From Thermus antranikianii DSM 12462 (lineage in GTDB: Bacteria; Deinococcota; Deinococci; Deinococcales; Thermaceae), in NCBI RefSeq assembly GCF_000423905.1, contig NZ_AUIW01000002.1:242172-306171 (forward strand): DNA of 64,000 nucleotides, read 5' to 3'. Position 1 is the first letter of the stretch, and every line of letters starts with the position of its first letter. The translations under genes and the position numbers were made by a program. Positions 11,872 through 21,058 of this stretch are shown here, one piece after another. Under the pieces are notes generated by a model. That model ran no database searches. It was not told the origin of the DNA and was given only the letters and a program-made list of their open reading frames with translations.

Positions 11872-14016
11872 CTAGCTGCGACGCCTGGGGGGGATCTTGC
11901 CCTCCAGCTCCGGTCGGATCAGGTCGATCTTGCCCCGCTCGTCGATGCGGTGCACCTTGACCTTGATCACGTCCCCCACCTTCAAGTGGTCCTCCACCCG
12001 CTCCACCCGACCGGGGGCGATCTGGCTGATGTGAAGGAGCCCTTCGGTGCCAGGGAACAGGCTCACGAAGGCCCCAAAGGGGGTGATCTTGGTGACGGTG
12101 CCCTCGTAGATCTCGCCCACCTTGGCCTCCATGGTGAGCTCCTCGATGCGCTTCTTGGCCTTCTGGGCCGCCTCCATGTCGCTGGAGTAGATGCGCACCG
12201 TCCCGTCTTCCTCGATGTCCACCTCCACCCCGAGCTCCTCGAGGGCCCGCACGTTCTTCCCCCCGGGCCCGATGACGAGGCCGATCTTCTCCACCGGCAC
12301 CTTGAGGGAGAGGATGCGGGGAGCGAAGGGCTTAAGCTCGGGGCGTGGGGCAGGAAGGACGCTTTCCATGAGGTCCAGGATCTTCATGCGGGCCTCACGG
12401 GCCTGCATGAGGGCTTCCTTAAGCACCTCCCGGGGAAGCCCGCCCACCTTGTTGTCCATCTGCAAGGCGGTGACCCCTTTTCGGGTTCCCGCCACCTTGA
12501 AATCCATGTCCCCCAGGGCATCCTCCAGTCCCAGGATGTCGGTGAGGATCACCGCCCGCTCCCCCTCCCAGACCAGGCCCATGGCCACCCCAGCCACGGG
12601 GGCCCTTATGGGTACCCCAGCGTCCATCAGGGCCAGGCACCCCGCGCAGACCGTGGCCATGGAGCTGCTGCCATTGGATTCCAGGACATCCCCCACCACC
12701 CGGATGGTGTAGGGGAAGGCCTCCTCGGGAGGCAGGACCGCCTTCAAGGCCCGTTTGGCCAGGTTGCCGTGACCTATCTCCCGGCGGGAAACCCCCCTAA
12801 GCCGTTTGACCTCTCCGGTGGAAAAGGGGGGAAAGTTGTAGTGCACCAGGAACTTTTCCGTTTCGTCAATCCCCAGGTCGTCAATGATCTGCTCGTCCCG
12901 GCCCGTGCCCAGGGTGACGGTGCCCAGGACCTGGGTCTCCCCCCGGGTGAAGATGGCGGAGCCGTGGGTGCGGGGTAGGACGTCCACCTCGATCCAGATG
13001 GGCCGGAGGTCCTTGGGGGTACGGCCATCCGCCCGCCTGCCTTCCTCCAGCACGAGGCGCCTGAGCTCTCTGCGCACCACCTCGTCAAAGGCGCTTTCGT
13101 AGAGGGGCTTTTTGCTCTCGTCCGGGGTGCCGTCTTCTAACTTGGGCAGGGCCTCGGCGATCAGGGCTTCGGCGAAGGCCTCGAGGGCCCGGCTCCTCTC
13201 CCCCTTGCTGGCGGTTTGGAGCACGGCGGAAAGCCCCCGTTCCACGGCCAAGCGGTAGAAGGCTTCCTTCTCCTCCTCGCTGAGGGTCTCCGGTGGGGTC
13301 CAGGCCATCTTAGGCTTGCCCAAGGCCTTGGCCATAGCCTCCTGCAGGTCCAGGATGGGCTGCATCTCCCGGTGGGCAAACTCCAAGGCCTGGACCAGGG
13401 TTTCCTCATCTACCTCCTGGGCCCCGGCCTCCACCATGAGGATAGCGTTCCGGCTTCCCGCCACCACCAGGTCCAGGGCGCTTTCCTCCAGCTCTTGGAG
13501 GGTAGGGTTCAGGACGAACTGCCCTCCAATGAGGCCCACCCTCACCGCGGCCACGGGTCCCTCCCAGGGGATGTCCGAAAGCATGAGGGCGGCGCTGGCC
13601 GCCGTGGGCCCCAGGATGTCCGGAGGGTTCTTCTGGTCGGCGGAGAGCACGGTGACGATTATCTGCACCTCGTGGCGAAAGCCCTTAGGGAAGAGGGGAC
13701 GGATGGGCCGATCCGTCATGCGGGCGGAGAGGATGGCCTTTTCCCCAGGCCGTCCTTCCCGGCGCATGAAGCTTCCTGGGATCTTGCCCACGGCGTAGTG
13801 CCGCTCCTCAAACTCCACGGTGAGGGGGAGGAAGTCCGCTTCTATGGGTTCCTCGGAGGCTTGGGCGGTGGCCAGGACTACGGTGTCGCCGTAGCGCACC
13901 AGGACTGAGCCCGAGGCCTGTTTGGCGTATTTCCCTGCCTCCAACACCAGGAGGCGGCCGGCCACCTGGGTTTCGTACCTATGGGCCTGTGGGGTGTTGG
14001 GTGTGGCTTCCGGCAT
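11872..14016 (-). CDS. pnp: Polyribonucleotide nucleotidyltransferase (PNPase)
   Basis: 714 residues. Two RNase PH domains are followed by a KH domain ([17 protein letters not shown]) and an S1 domain ([32 protein letters not shown]). It degrades RNA 3' to 5' with phosphate and can add heteropolymeric tails. The rpsO-pnp order immediately upstream is conserved across bacteria; here rnj follows too. ATG 14016 gives a normal N terminus for the family. Confidence 0.97.
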   Translation of the reverse strand: MPEATPNTPQAHRYETQVAGRLLVLEAGKYAKQASGSVLVRYGDTVVLATAQASEEPIEADFLPLTVEFEERHYAVGKIPGSFMRREGRPGEKAILSARMTDRPIRPLFPKGFRHEVQIIVTVLSADQKNPPDILGPTAASAALMLSDIPWEGPVAAVRVGLIGGQFVLNPTLQELEESALDLVVAGSRNAILMVEAGAQEVDEETLVQALEFAHREMQPILDLQEAMAKALGKPKMAWTPPETLSEEEKEAFYRLAVERGLSAVLQTASKGERSRALEAFAEALIAEALPKLEDGTPDESKKPLYESAFDEVVRRELRRLVLEEGRRADGRTPKDLRPIWIEVDVLPRTHGSAIFTRGETQVLGTVTLGTGRDEQIIDDLGIDETEKFLVHYNFPPFSTGEVKRLRGVSRREIGHGNLAKRALKAVLPPEEAFPYTIRVVGDVLESNGSSSMATVCAGCLALMDAGVPIRAPVAGVAMGLVWEGERAVILTDILGLEDALGDMDFKVAGTRKGVTALQMDNKVGGLPREVLKEALMQAREARMKILDLMESVLPAPRPELKPFAPRILSLKVPVEKIGLVIGPGGKNVRALEELGVEVDIEEDGTVRIYSSDMEAAQKAKKRIEELTMEAKVGEIYEGTVTKITPFGAFVSLFPGTEGLLHISQIAPGRVERVEDHLKVGDVIKVKVHRIDERGKIDLIRPELEGKIPPRRRS

Positions 14017-14073
14017 AGTTTCCTCAAGCGAAAGGCGGAGCCCTAAGGCCCCGCCCCCGACCTGGATACCAGT

Positions 14074-14343
14074 TTACTTCCTTAGGCCCAGTTTCTCAAC
14101 CAGGGCCTGGTAGCGCTCGGGGTCTTCCCGCTCCAGGTAGCGGAGAAGCCTGCGCCTTTGCCCCACCAGCATGAGAAGGCCGCGGTGGGAATGGTGGTCG
14201 TGCTTGTGGACCTTGAGGTGCTCGGAAAGCCGGTTAATGCGCAAGGTGAGTAAGGCCACCTGCACCTCGGTGCTCCCCGTATCCCCGGGGAAGCGGGCGA
14301 ACTCCTGTATGACCTTTTGCTTTTCCTCTTTGCTGATAGGCAT
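14074..14343 (-). CDS. rpsO: 30S ribosomal protein S15
   Basis: 89 residues, the standard length. [40 protein letters not shown] is the conserved S15 core that binds the 16S rRNA three-way junction. GGAGGTAG precedes ATG 14343. pnp follows after 57 bases. The leader may carry the autoregulatory S15 site known in T. thermophilus, but I could not define it by eye. Confidence 0.97.
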   Translation of the reverse strand: MPISKEEKQKVIQEFARFPGDTGSTEVQVALLTLRINRLSEHLKVHKHDHHSHRGLLMLVGQRRRLLRYLEREDPERYQALVEKLGLRK

Positions 14344-14414
14344 CTCTACCTCCGTCAGGGTGGAAGAAGCTTCTGGCCCCTTCCTCCTCGAGGCCCCGAA
14401 GGACCTCTATCAGG

Positions 14415-15572
14415 TTAGGGCCTGGCCCTCCTTCCGTCAAGCAGGAAAAGCAAGAGAGCCAAAAGGGCCAGACCCGCCCCCACGCCGAAGGCCAGCTCAG
14501 GCCCATAACTTTGCCAGAGAAAGCCGAAGATCAAGCTGGCCGGAAGGAGCAAAACCCCCACCACCGTGTGGTAGAGGCCGATGGCGGTGGCCTTGGCCTC
14601 CTGGGGTATGAGGGTGGCCAGGTAGGCCCGGCTCGCCCCTTCAAAGGCCGCCGAGTACAGGGCGTAAAGAAGCAGAAGGGCCACGCCCCAAAACGCCGTC
14701 TCAGCCCAGGCGAATCCCAGGTAGACCGTGGCGTAAAGGGCAAATCCCCAGGCCACCACCCGCCTCAACCCCACCCGGTCTGCAAGCCCGCCCAGAGGAT
14801 AGGAGAAAAGGGCGTAGAGGAGATTGTAGCCAGCGTAGGCCAAGGTGACTTGTTCCTGTGGGAGGCCTAGGTCCTTGAGCCGAAGGAGAAGGAAGGCATT
14901 GGAGGAAAGGGCCAGGGCAAAGATGCTGGAAACCAGAAGGAAGTGCCGGTAAGCGGCCGGTAGGGTCCCTAGGTGGCCTGGCCGAAGGGGTGGAAGGGAG
15001 CCCGTGGCTACCTTTACGCTTCTGGCTTCCTGGATCCAAAGGAGGGTGAGCATGGCCAGGAAGGCGGGAATAGCGGAAAGCCAAAACACGCCCCGCACCC
15101 CCACGTGGGGCAGGAGAAGGAAGGCCAGAAAGGGGCCCGCGGTGGCCCCCAGGGTGTCCAGGCCCCGGTGAAGGCCGTAGGCCCGTCCCAGGGCGCTTTT
15201 GTCCACGCTTTCCGCCAGGAGAGCATCCCGGGGTGCGGTGCGTAGGCCTTTCCCAAGCCGGTCCAAGAAGCGGTAGAGGAGGACGTGCCAGGGGCTCGAG
15301 GCCAGGGCCAAGATGGGTCTTAAGAGGGCGGGAAGGCCATAGCCCGCAAGCAGGAGGGGCTTTCTGCGGCCTAACCGATCCGAGATCCTTCCCCCCACCA
15401 CCTTGAAGAGGCTGGCGGTGGCCTCGGCCACTCCCTCCACCAAACCGATGGCCCCGGCTCCTGCGCCCAGACTGGCGAGGAATAGGGGCAAAAGGGGGTA
15501 GACCATCTCGCTGGCCACATCCATCAGGAAGCTGACCAGCCCCAAGAGGTAAACCAAAGGAGGAAGTTTCAT
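14415..15572 (-). CDS. Major facilitator superfamily transporter
   Basis: 385 residues, about twelve hydrophobic helices. The MFS loop motif GGRISDRLGRRKPLLL lies between helices 2 and 3. ATG 15572 overlaps the stop of the upstream membrane-protein gene (ATGA), so translation is probably coupled. The pair follows cbaA on the same strand. I recall that T. thermophilus has genes called cbaX and cbaY after cbaA, one of them permease-like, which would fit a role in ba3 oxidase assembly or copper supply. This is unverified and substrate is unknown. Confidence 0.85.
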   Translation of the reverse strand: MKLPPLVYLLGLVSFLMDVASEMVYPLLPLFLASLGAGAGAIGLVEGVAEATASLFKVVGGRISDRLGRRKPLLLAGYGLPALLRPILALASSPWHVLLYRFLDRLGKGLRTAPRDALLAESVDKSALGRAYGLHRGLDTLGATAGPFLAFLLLPHVGVRGVFWLSAIPAFLAMLTLLWIQEARSVKVATGSLPPLRPGHLGTLPAAYRHFLLVSSIFALALSSNAFLLLRLKDLGLPQEQVTLAYAGYNLLYALFSYPLGGLADRVGLRRVVAWGFALYATVYLGFAWAETAFWGVALLLLYALYSAAFEGASRAYLATLIPQEAKATAIGLYHTVVGVLLLPASLIFGFLWQSYGPELAFGVGAGLALLALLLFLLDGRRARP

Positions 15573-16054
15573 GGACGATGGCGAAAGTAGAGCCAGAGCA
15601 AGAAAGGCTCAGGCAGAACCATGATGAGGGAAAGGGGGTCCAGGGGGGCGGGGGAAAGAAGGGCAGGACCCAACGGGGTGACAAAGGGCAAGGGCAGGGT
15701 GCGGGTGACCAGGAAAAGAAGAAGGAAAACCCCGGAAAGCCCCACCCCAACCTTCCATACCACGGGGGCGAAGGAAGGGTCCCTATCTGGGTACATGAAG
15801 CGGAGGACCCAAAGGGCTAGAGCATAGGTTACCTTCAAGGCCAGAAGGGCCAGGAAGAGCTGGCCGTAAAGGTAGTACTCGTTCACCAAGCCGTACATGA
15901 CCGCCTCGGCTTCGGAAACCCCTAGGGCGCTTCCGCAAAGCCCCTGGCCCAGTTTGTTCCCCAGGCTGAGTCCCAGAAACTGCAGGAAGAAGGGAAGGAG
16001 GGAGAGGCCCGCCACCCAAGGGAGGCTACGACCAGGGATAAACCCCACGCCCAT
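15569..16054 (-). CDS. Small membrane protein downstream of ba3 oxidase
   Basis: 161 residues with four or five hydrophobic segments and no domain I recognise. Single Cys in GLCGS near residue 40. ATG 16054 follows AAAGGAAAAGG. It begins 65 bases after cbaA beyond a hairpin, and its stop overlaps the start of the MFS gene by four bases. Position suggests a role with the oxidase, such as a maturation factor (possibly CbaX, from memory). Nothing in the sequence proves it. Confidence 0.7.
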   Translation of the reverse strand: MGVGFIPGRSLPWVAGLSLLPFFLQFLGLSLGNKLGQGLCGSALGVSEAEAVMYGLVNEYYLYGQLFLALLALKVTYALALWVLRFMYPDRDPSFAPVVWKVGVGLSGVFLLLFLVTRTLPLPFVTPLGPALLSPAPLDPLSLIMVLPEPFLLWLYFRHRP

Positions 16055-16059
16055 AGCCT

Positions 16060-16107
16060 TTTCCTTTACGGGAAAAAGGTCAAGGGCCGGAAGTTTCCGG
16101 CCCTTGC
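16060..16107 (-). terminator. Leaky terminator and RBS hairpin after cbaA
   Basis: Reverse strand: a perfect 9-bp stem AAGGGCCGG/CCGGCCCTT (16105-16082) followed by GACCTTTTT. The run CCTTTTTCC then pairs with GGAAAAGG, which contains the ribosome-binding site of the next gene. The arrangement would cut expression of the two downstream genes relative to cbaA. Confidence 0.55.
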
Positions 16108-16119
16108 GCCACCCATGAT

Positions 16120-17820
16120 CTACCAGAGGCGCATCCCCGGCACCGGGTTCAGGTTGCTGAAAAGCTGGACCAGGGTGGGGCCATAGGCCAGCACCACCAG
16201 GATCACCGCCACCAGGAACCAGAAGCCGATCCGGTCCATGGCCTGGACCAAGGGACGGTCCTCGGGGCCGGAGATGACCTCGGCGAAGGGCACCGGGGCC
16301 TCGGCCAGCTCCGCCTTACGTTCCCGGCCCAGAAGAACGCTGAAGAGGCCATAGATGAAGAGGAGAAGGGCCACCAGCAGGATGATGCCCGCCAGGATGT
16401 TGAAGACCATGGGTAGGGCGGCATGGGCATAGGCACCGGCGTCTCGGACCATGGGGTCGGCGATGTAGGACCGGCGGGGCACGTTGAGGAGTCCCTGCCA
16501 GTGGAGTCCCAGGGCCATGACCATCATGCCGATGAACCAAAGCCAGACCACCGCCAGGCCGAGCCGCCTCTGGCCATCGGAGACGGGCTTACCCGTGAGG
16601 TTAGGGATGAGCCACCACAAGGAGCCCATGGCGGTGAGGGTCACCAGGCTGGCCACCTGGAGATGGAAATGGCCAGGGATCCAGGCCGTGTTGTGGACCA
16701 CGTAGTCCAGGGTGAAGCTGGCGTTGACGATACCCCCGGCTCCTCCCGGGATGAAACCCAGGAGGCCCAGCACCGGGGCCACAAAGGCAGGGTTATCCCA
16801 GGGTAAGGCCTTGATCCAGCCAAAAATCCCCTTTCCGCCGCGCATCCTGCCAGCAAACTCCAAGCTGGCGGCCACGGTGAAGGCGGTCATCAAACTGGGC
16901 ACGGCCACGAAGAGGGTGAGGATGGAGTGGATCATTTTCCAGGTGGGGTCAATGCCAGGGTCGGCGAACTGGTGGTGGAACCCCACGGGGGTGGAGAGGA
17001 GAAGGAAGAGCAGGAAGGCCAGGCGGGCCATGGGGTCGGAGATCAGCTTGCCCCCTGCCTGCTTGGGGAGCACGGTGTAGATGATGGCGTAGGCGGGCAG
17101 GAGCCAGAAGTAGACGATGGGGTGGCCCGTCCACCAGAAAAGGGTGCGGGTGATCAAGGGATCAACGCCCTGGATAAGGCCAAAGGACCAGGGGAGGAGG
17201 AAAAGCACCGCCTCTAAAACCAGCCCGATGGAGGCGATAAACCACATGAGCCAGTACACCACGGCCATGTAGGTGACCAGGGGGGTCACCTTGCCCGGGT
17301 TCTGGGCCTTCCAGCGTCGCCAGAGGTCCAGGACGACATAGATGCTAACCCAGGTGGAGAGAACGAAGATGCTGGCTCCGAGATAGAAGGCCCAGTGTCC
17401 TTTGAGGGGTGGGTAGAAGGTATAGAGGACCGTAGCCTCGTTGGCCAGAAGAGGCAGAGCAGCGATGACCAGGCCGATAAAGGCCATCCACCAGGAAAGC
17501 CACATGAGGCCCATGTTGGGCCGCAGGTTCAGCTCCCTGGCGGGCAGGTAGACCATGATGGCCTGGGCGAAAAGCTGGGTGAAGACGATGGCGTTGAGCA
17601 CCCCGTGCAGGGTCAGGCCCTGGTAGTAGGACTGCACGAAGGGAAGGAGTCGCTTAAGAAGGGGGTATGCGTCCACATTCCCGTAGTTCAGGGCCTGGAA
17701 GGGGCCAAAGAGGCTTCCGATGATGAGGGCGATGAAGCCCAGGACCAGGAAGTAGAGGGTGGCCTTCTTTTCCGGATAGGCCTCGTAGATCCGGCTGAAA
17801 TCAGAGGTACGCACCGCCAT
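16120..17820 (-). CDS. cbaA: Cytochrome ba3 oxidase subunit I
   Basis: 566 residues, the family B haem-copper oxidase core with about 13 helices. Visible ligands: LHGVLNA (haem b His), GHPIVY (CuB His plus cross-linked Tyr), GFHHQF (two CuB His) and GHFHLQVAS (haem a3 and haem b His). It reduces O2 to water and pumps protons in the cytoplasmic membrane, and serves at low oxygen. It starts 3 bases after cbaB and is closely similar to the T. thermophilus enzyme. Confidence 0.97.
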   Translation of the reverse strand: MAVRTSDFSRIYEAYPEKKATLYFLVLGFIALIIGSLFGPFQALNYGNVDAYPLLKRLLPFVQSYYQGLTLHGVLNAIVFTQLFAQAIMVYLPARELNLRPNMGLMWLSWWMAFIGLVIAALPLLANEATVLYTFYPPLKGHWAFYLGASIFVLSTWVSIYVVLDLWRRWKAQNPGKVTPLVTYMAVVYWLMWFIASIGLVLEAVLFLLPWSFGLIQGVDPLITRTLFWWTGHPIVYFWLLPAYAIIYTVLPKQAGGKLISDPMARLAFLLFLLLSTPVGFHHQFADPGIDPTWKMIHSILTLFVAVPSLMTAFTVAASLEFAGRMRGGKGIFGWIKALPWDNPAFVAPVLGLLGFIPGGAGGIVNASFTLDYVVHNTAWIPGHFHLQVASLVTLTAMGSLWWLIPNLTGKPVSDGQRRLGLAVVWLWFIGMMVMALGLHWQGLLNVPRRSYIADPMVRDAGAYAHAALPMVFNILAGIILLVALLLFIYGLFSVLLGRERKAELAEAPVPFAEVISGPEDRPLVQAMDRIGFWFLVAVILVVLAYGPTLVQLFSNLNPVPGMRLW

Positions 17821-17823
17821 GGC

Positions 17824-18330
17824 TCACTCCTTCACCACGATCTTGCCGAACATGTTCTGGTGGCCTAGGCCGCAGTACTGGTTGCAGATGATGCGATATT
17901 CTCCGGCCTTTTTGAAGGTGTACCGCACGGTGGATACCTCCCCGGGGAGTACCTCCACGTTGATGTTGGTGCCCTCCACGTGGAAGCCGTGGATAACGTC
18001 GGGGCTGGTTACTTTGAAGATGATTTCTGCTCCCTTAGGCACCTCTATGGGGTTGGGCTGGTAGCCGAAGGCGAAGGCCAGAACGTAGACCGTGTACTGG
18101 TTGGGGCCAGTCTGCATCACCGCCTGGGCGGGATCGGCCCAGGGGCCTTCCGTGCGCACCCTCGTGGGGTCTACATGCTCCAGCTTGCCCGCGGGGATCA
18201 CCCCAGCGGTGTGGGTGGCCAGGGTGTAGGCGATGAGGGCGATGAAAACCGCCAGCATGGCTAAGGAGAAGGCCAGCCAACCCTTCTCGTAAGCCAGAAT
18301 CGCTTTATGAGCCTTGTGCTCGTCCACCAT
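17824..18330 (-). CDS. cbaB: Cytochrome ba3 oxidase subunit II
   Basis: 168 residues: one N-terminal membrane anchor and a periplasmic cupredoxin domain. The dinuclear CuA site is complete: VIHGFHVEG supplies the first His, and CNQYCGLGHQNM supplies two Cys, His and Met. It accepts electrons from cytochrome c552 and passes them to subunit I. It lies 3 bases after cbaD and 3 bases before cbaA. Confidence 0.97.
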   Translation of the reverse strand: MVDEHKAHKAILAYEKGWLAFSLAMLAVFIALIAYTLATHTAGVIPAGKLEHVDPTRVRTEGPWADPAQAVMQTGPNQYTVYVLAFAFGYQPNPIEVPKGAEIIFKVTSPDVIHGFHVEGTNINVEVLPGEVSTVRYTFKKAGEYRIICNQYCGLGHQNMFGKIVVKE

Positions 18331-18333
18331 ACC

Positions 18334-18438
18334 CTACCCCCTGGAAAAGAAGACTGCATATACCCCCAGCCAGAAGACGAGGATGGTGAGGGTAAGAACC
18401 ACTATCACTCCTATTGCGCCGACCGGTTTTTCCTCCAT
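18334..18438 (-). CDS. cbaD: Cytochrome ba3 oxidase subunit IIa (34 residues)
   Basis: A 34-residue single-helix subunit: short basic N terminus MEEKP, then VVLTLTILVFWLGVYAVFF. It matches the small third subunit of T. thermophilus ba3 oxidase, which packs beside the core. ATG 18438 is preceded by GGGAGGAAGG. The open frame reaches further upstream to 18558, but that part is leader. Confidence 0.93.
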   Translation of the reverse strand: MEEKPVGAIGVIVVLTLTILVFWLGVYAVFFSRG

Positions 18439-18448
18439 ACCCTTCCTC

Positions 18449-18508
18449 CCGTACGGCGGGTTGCCGTATACGGCGCCCATGTTAGCCCAAAGCTGAGAAA
18501 AGGGTGAA
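18449..18508 (-). promoter_or_regulatory. Promoter of cbaDBA with palindromic sites
   Basis: Reverse strand: -35 TTCACC (18508-18503), 18-base spacer, -10 TAACAT (18484-18479). The perfect palindrome GCCGTATACGGC (18463-18474) begins five bases past the -10 box, and a second CCGTACGG (18449-18456) follows. These two related palindromes are candidate regulator sites. Confidence 0.6.
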
Positions 18509-18556
18509 GTACATTTGTCCCTGTATGAGAGGGTACTGAGACACGGGGCTCCTTTC

Positions 18557-18591
18557 AAAAAAAATCGGGGCGAGGTGTAAAACCTTGCCCC
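18557..18591 (-). terminator. Intrinsic terminator of mglBA
   Basis: Reverse strand: stem GGGGCAAGG/CCTCGCCCC (18591-18567, imperfect in the middle) followed by GA and eight T residues. It separates mglA from the ba3 operon. Confidence 0.9.
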
Positions 18592-18609
18592 TTGGGAAGG
18601 GAGATATCC

Positions 18610-19197
18610 CTAAGTGCTTCCAACTCGGGCCAGCACCTGGCGGCTCACTTCCTTGAGGGTTTCAAAAACCCCTCTTCCCTCTGTGGCCACGGCTTCAAAG
18701 ACGGGAAAGCGCCCTTCGGGGTCCACCACCGCCTGGATCATCTCCACGGGCAGGGCGTCGGGTAGGTCCCGTTTGTTCACCTGGAGCACCACGGGGATGT
18801 CCTCCACCTTGAGCCCGTATTCCGCCAGGTTCTCCCGCATGTTGCGCATGCTTTCGGCGTTGGCCCGGAGACGGTTGGGGGCGGAGTCCGCCACGAAGAC
18901 GATGCCATCCACACCCCTCAGGATCAGCTTGCGGCTGGCGTTGTAGAAGACCTGCCCCGGCACGGTGTAGAGATGGAAGCGGGTCTTGAAACCCTTGACC
19001 TCGCCTAGGTCCAAGGGAAGGAAGTCAAAGAAAAGGGTGCGCTCGTCCTCGGTAGCCAGGGAGACCATCTCCCCTTTGCGGCCTTCGGGGATGCGGCTGT
19101 ATATCCACTTGAGATTGGTGGTTTTCCCAGAGAGCCCCGGGCCATAGTAGACGATTTTGAAGTTGATCTCTCGATTAGCGAAGTTGATGGTGCTCAT
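18610..19197 (-). CDS. mglA: Polarity/motility small GTPase MglA
   Basis: 195 residues. P-loop [11 protein letters not shown] (residues 19-29), [11 protein letters not shown] switch, TVPGQ (in place of DxxGQ, typical of MglA) and NKRD specificity motif. It is a Ras-like GTPase. In Myxococcus it sets cell polarity and motility; the T. thermophilus protein is the structural model. The activating protein MglB is encoded one base upstream. In Thermus it may place type IV pili, which is inference. Confidence 0.95.
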   Translation of the reverse strand: MSTINFANREINFKIVYYGPGLSGKTTNLKWIYSRIPEGRKGEMVSLATEDERTLFFDFLPLDLGEVKGFKTRFHLYTVPGQVFYNASRKLILRGVDGIVFVADSAPNRLRANAESMRNMRENLAEYGLKVEDIPVVLQVNKRDLPDALPVEMIQAVVDPEGRFPVFEAVATEGRGVFETLKEVSRQVLARVGST

Positions 19198-19198
19198 G

Positions 19199-19690
19199 CT
19201 AGTTGCCGAAGAGTTCGTCCAGCAAGGCTTTGGCCTCCTCGCGGTACTGGGTGTCCAAGCTCAGCTTGGGTGGATTGGCCAGGGCTTCCTCGGCCAGGCG
19301 GGCCAGGGTCTCCGCCGCCCGCTTCCCGTGGAGCTTGATCTTGCCCAGAGGGGCGTTCTCGTCAAAGACCAGGACCAGGAGGGCCGCCTCGCCGGCCTCG
19401 TCCACATAAAGCCCCATGTGTTCTCCTTGGTGCACCACCTCTTGGAAGCGTGCCTCCCCCAGCAGCTTGGCTAAGGCTTGGGTGGCGGCGGCGTTTCCCG
19501 CCACCAGGGTGGCCAGGGAGTCCAGGGGCGGGGGCTTGGGGGCCCATAGGGCCTCTTTATGGGCCAGGACGAATCCCTTGCGGTCGATGAAGAGGGCATA
19601 GCGGGCCCCGGTTTCCTGCAGGGTTTCCTGTAGCACGTCCATGGCCCGCTGGTACAGGGTCCCATAGAGGACCAGGGAAGGTTCCACCAT
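19199..19690 (-). CDS. mglB: MglB-like Roadblock/LC7 protein
   Basis: 163 residues with the Roadblock/LC7 fold: a hydrophobic start [41 protein letters not shown]. It would act as GTPase-activating protein for MglA, as in Myxococcus and T. thermophilus. It is the first gene of the pair. ATG 19690 is only 17 bases from the divergent peptidase start, and a TAGACT box precedes it, so the transcript is probably leaderless. Confidence 0.92.
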   Translation of the reverse strand: MVEPSLVLYGTLYQRAMDVLQETLQETGARYALFIDRKGFVLAHKEALWAPKPPPLDSLATLVAGNAAATQALAKLLGEARFQEVVHQGEHMGLYVDEAGEAALLVLVFDENAPLGKIKLHGKRAAETLARLAEEALANPPKLSLDTQYREEAKALLDELFGN

Positions 19691-19707
19691 AGTATGCTCA
19701 GTCTACC
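19691..19707. promoter_or_regulatory. 17-base divergent start region mglB/peptidase
   Basis: Two start codons face away from each other across 17 bases. The reverse -10 TAGACT lies just before mglB; on the forward strand TATGCT lies nine bases before ATG 19708. The two leaderless promoters must overlap, so the genes probably interfere with each other. Confidence 0.4.
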
Positions 19708-21033
19708 ATGAGGTCATTTCTGGAAGAGGCCAGGGCGCTCTTGGGGGAGCTGGTGGCCTTGCCCACGGTGAGTGCCGAGGGAAGGGCCCTCGAGGAGGGT
19801 GCGGCCAAGGTGGCCGAGGTGCTCCAGGATCTAGGCCTTAAGGCGGAGCTCCATCGGGGTTATGGGCCGCCGGTGGTCTACGCCGAGGGGGGTGAGGGGG
19901 AAAGGGTCCTTTTGTTTTACAACCACTACGATGTTCAGCCTCCCGATCCCTTGGAGTTATGGGAAACCGAGCCCTTTCGCCTGGTGGAACGGGACGGCCT
20001 CTGGTATGGCCGGGGTACCCACGACGACAAAGGGGAGCTGGTGGCCAGGGTTATGGCCCTGCGCTTATTCCGGGAAAAGCACGGCTTTCTTCCCCGGGTG
20101 AAGTTCGTGGTGGAGGGGGAAGAGGAGGTGGGAAGCCCCCACCTGGCGGACTACGTCCGGGACAAAAAGGACCTCCTGAGGTCCGAGGCCATCGTCTGGG
20201 AGGCGGGAGGGGTGGACGCCGAGGGGCGCCCCTACCTGTATGCCGGCCTTAAGGGCATCGTGGCCCTCGAGCTTCGGGTGCGCACCGCTGCCTTTGACCT
20301 GCATTCCTCCTACGGGGCGGTGGTGGAAAACCCCATTTACCGCTTGAGCCGGGCCATCGCCAGCCTGCGGGATGAGGAGGGAAGGGTCCTCATCCCGGGT
20401 TTTTACGACCGGGTCCGCCCCCTTTCGCCCAAGGAGATGGAGGTGCTGGCGGAGGTTCCCGATGAGTCGGAGGCGCTGAAGGAAGCCTTCGGCGTGCGGG
20501 ACTTCCTGGGCGGGGCCAGGAACCTGGAGTTCAACCAGCGCCTTTATGCGGAGCCCTGCGTCAACGTAAACGGCTTCCACTCGGGCTATGGGGGCCCAGG
20601 CTCCAAGACCGTGCTGCCGGCGGAGGCCTTTGCCAAGCTGGACTTCCGCCTGGTACCCGACCAGGATCCGAAGGAGATCCCAGAGCTTTTGAGGCGGCAC
20701 CTCGAGGCCCAGGGCTTCCACGATGTGGAGGTGGTGGTCCTGGAAAAGGGGGAGCACCCGGCCCGCTCGGATCTTTCCCATCCCTTCGTGGGCATGGTCC
20801 AAAGGGCTCTGGAAGAGGCCTTTGGGGTGAAGGCGGTGCTTTACCCCAACATGGCGGGGTCCGGTCCCATGCATCCTTTTCTGCACCACCTGGGAGCCCC
20901 GGCGGTGGGACTGGGGGTGGGGTATCCGGGAAGCCGGGTGCATAGCCCCAACGAGCACATCCGCATCCGGGATTTTGAGCGGGGCACCCTGGCCCTTCTC
21001 CGGCTTCTTGAGCTTTACTTTCTCGGAAGCTAG
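19708..21033 (+). CDS. M20-family dipeptidase/carboxypeptidase
   Basis: 441 residues of metallopeptidase family M20. Zinc-site motifs: NHYDVQP (first His and Asp), GRGTHDDKGEL (bridging Asp), EGEEEVGSP (catalytic Glu), and a C-terminal His in HSPNEHIRI. The dimerisation lid domain lies between about residues 195 and 330. It probably cleaves dipeptides or N-acyl amino acids in the cytoplasm. It opens a forward gene run that continues with a ureohydrolase 25 bases later. Confidence 0.9.
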   Translation: MRSFLEEARALLGELVALPTVSAEGRALEEGAAKVAEVLQDLGLKAELHRGYGPPVVYAEGGEGERVLLFYNHYDVQPPDPLELWETEPFRLVERDGLWYGRGTHDDKGELVARVMALRLFREKHGFLPRVKFVVEGEEEVGSPHLADYVRDKKDLLRSEAIVWEAGGVDAEGRPYLYAGLKGIVALELRVRTAAFDLHSSYGAVVENPIYRLSRAIASLRDEEGRVLIPGFYDRVRPLSPKEMEVLAEVPDESEALKEAFGVRDFLGGARNLEFNQRLYAEPCVNVNGFHSGYGGPGSKTVLPAEAFAKLDFRLVPDQDPKEIPELLRRHLEAQGFHDVEVVVLEKGEHPARSDLSHPFVGMVQRALEEAFGVKAVLYPNMAGSGPMHPFLHHLGAPAVGLGVGYPGSRVHSPNEHIRIRDFERGTLALLRLLELYFLGS

Positions 21034-21058
21034 CGCCATCTGCTAGGCTCTTAGGGGT

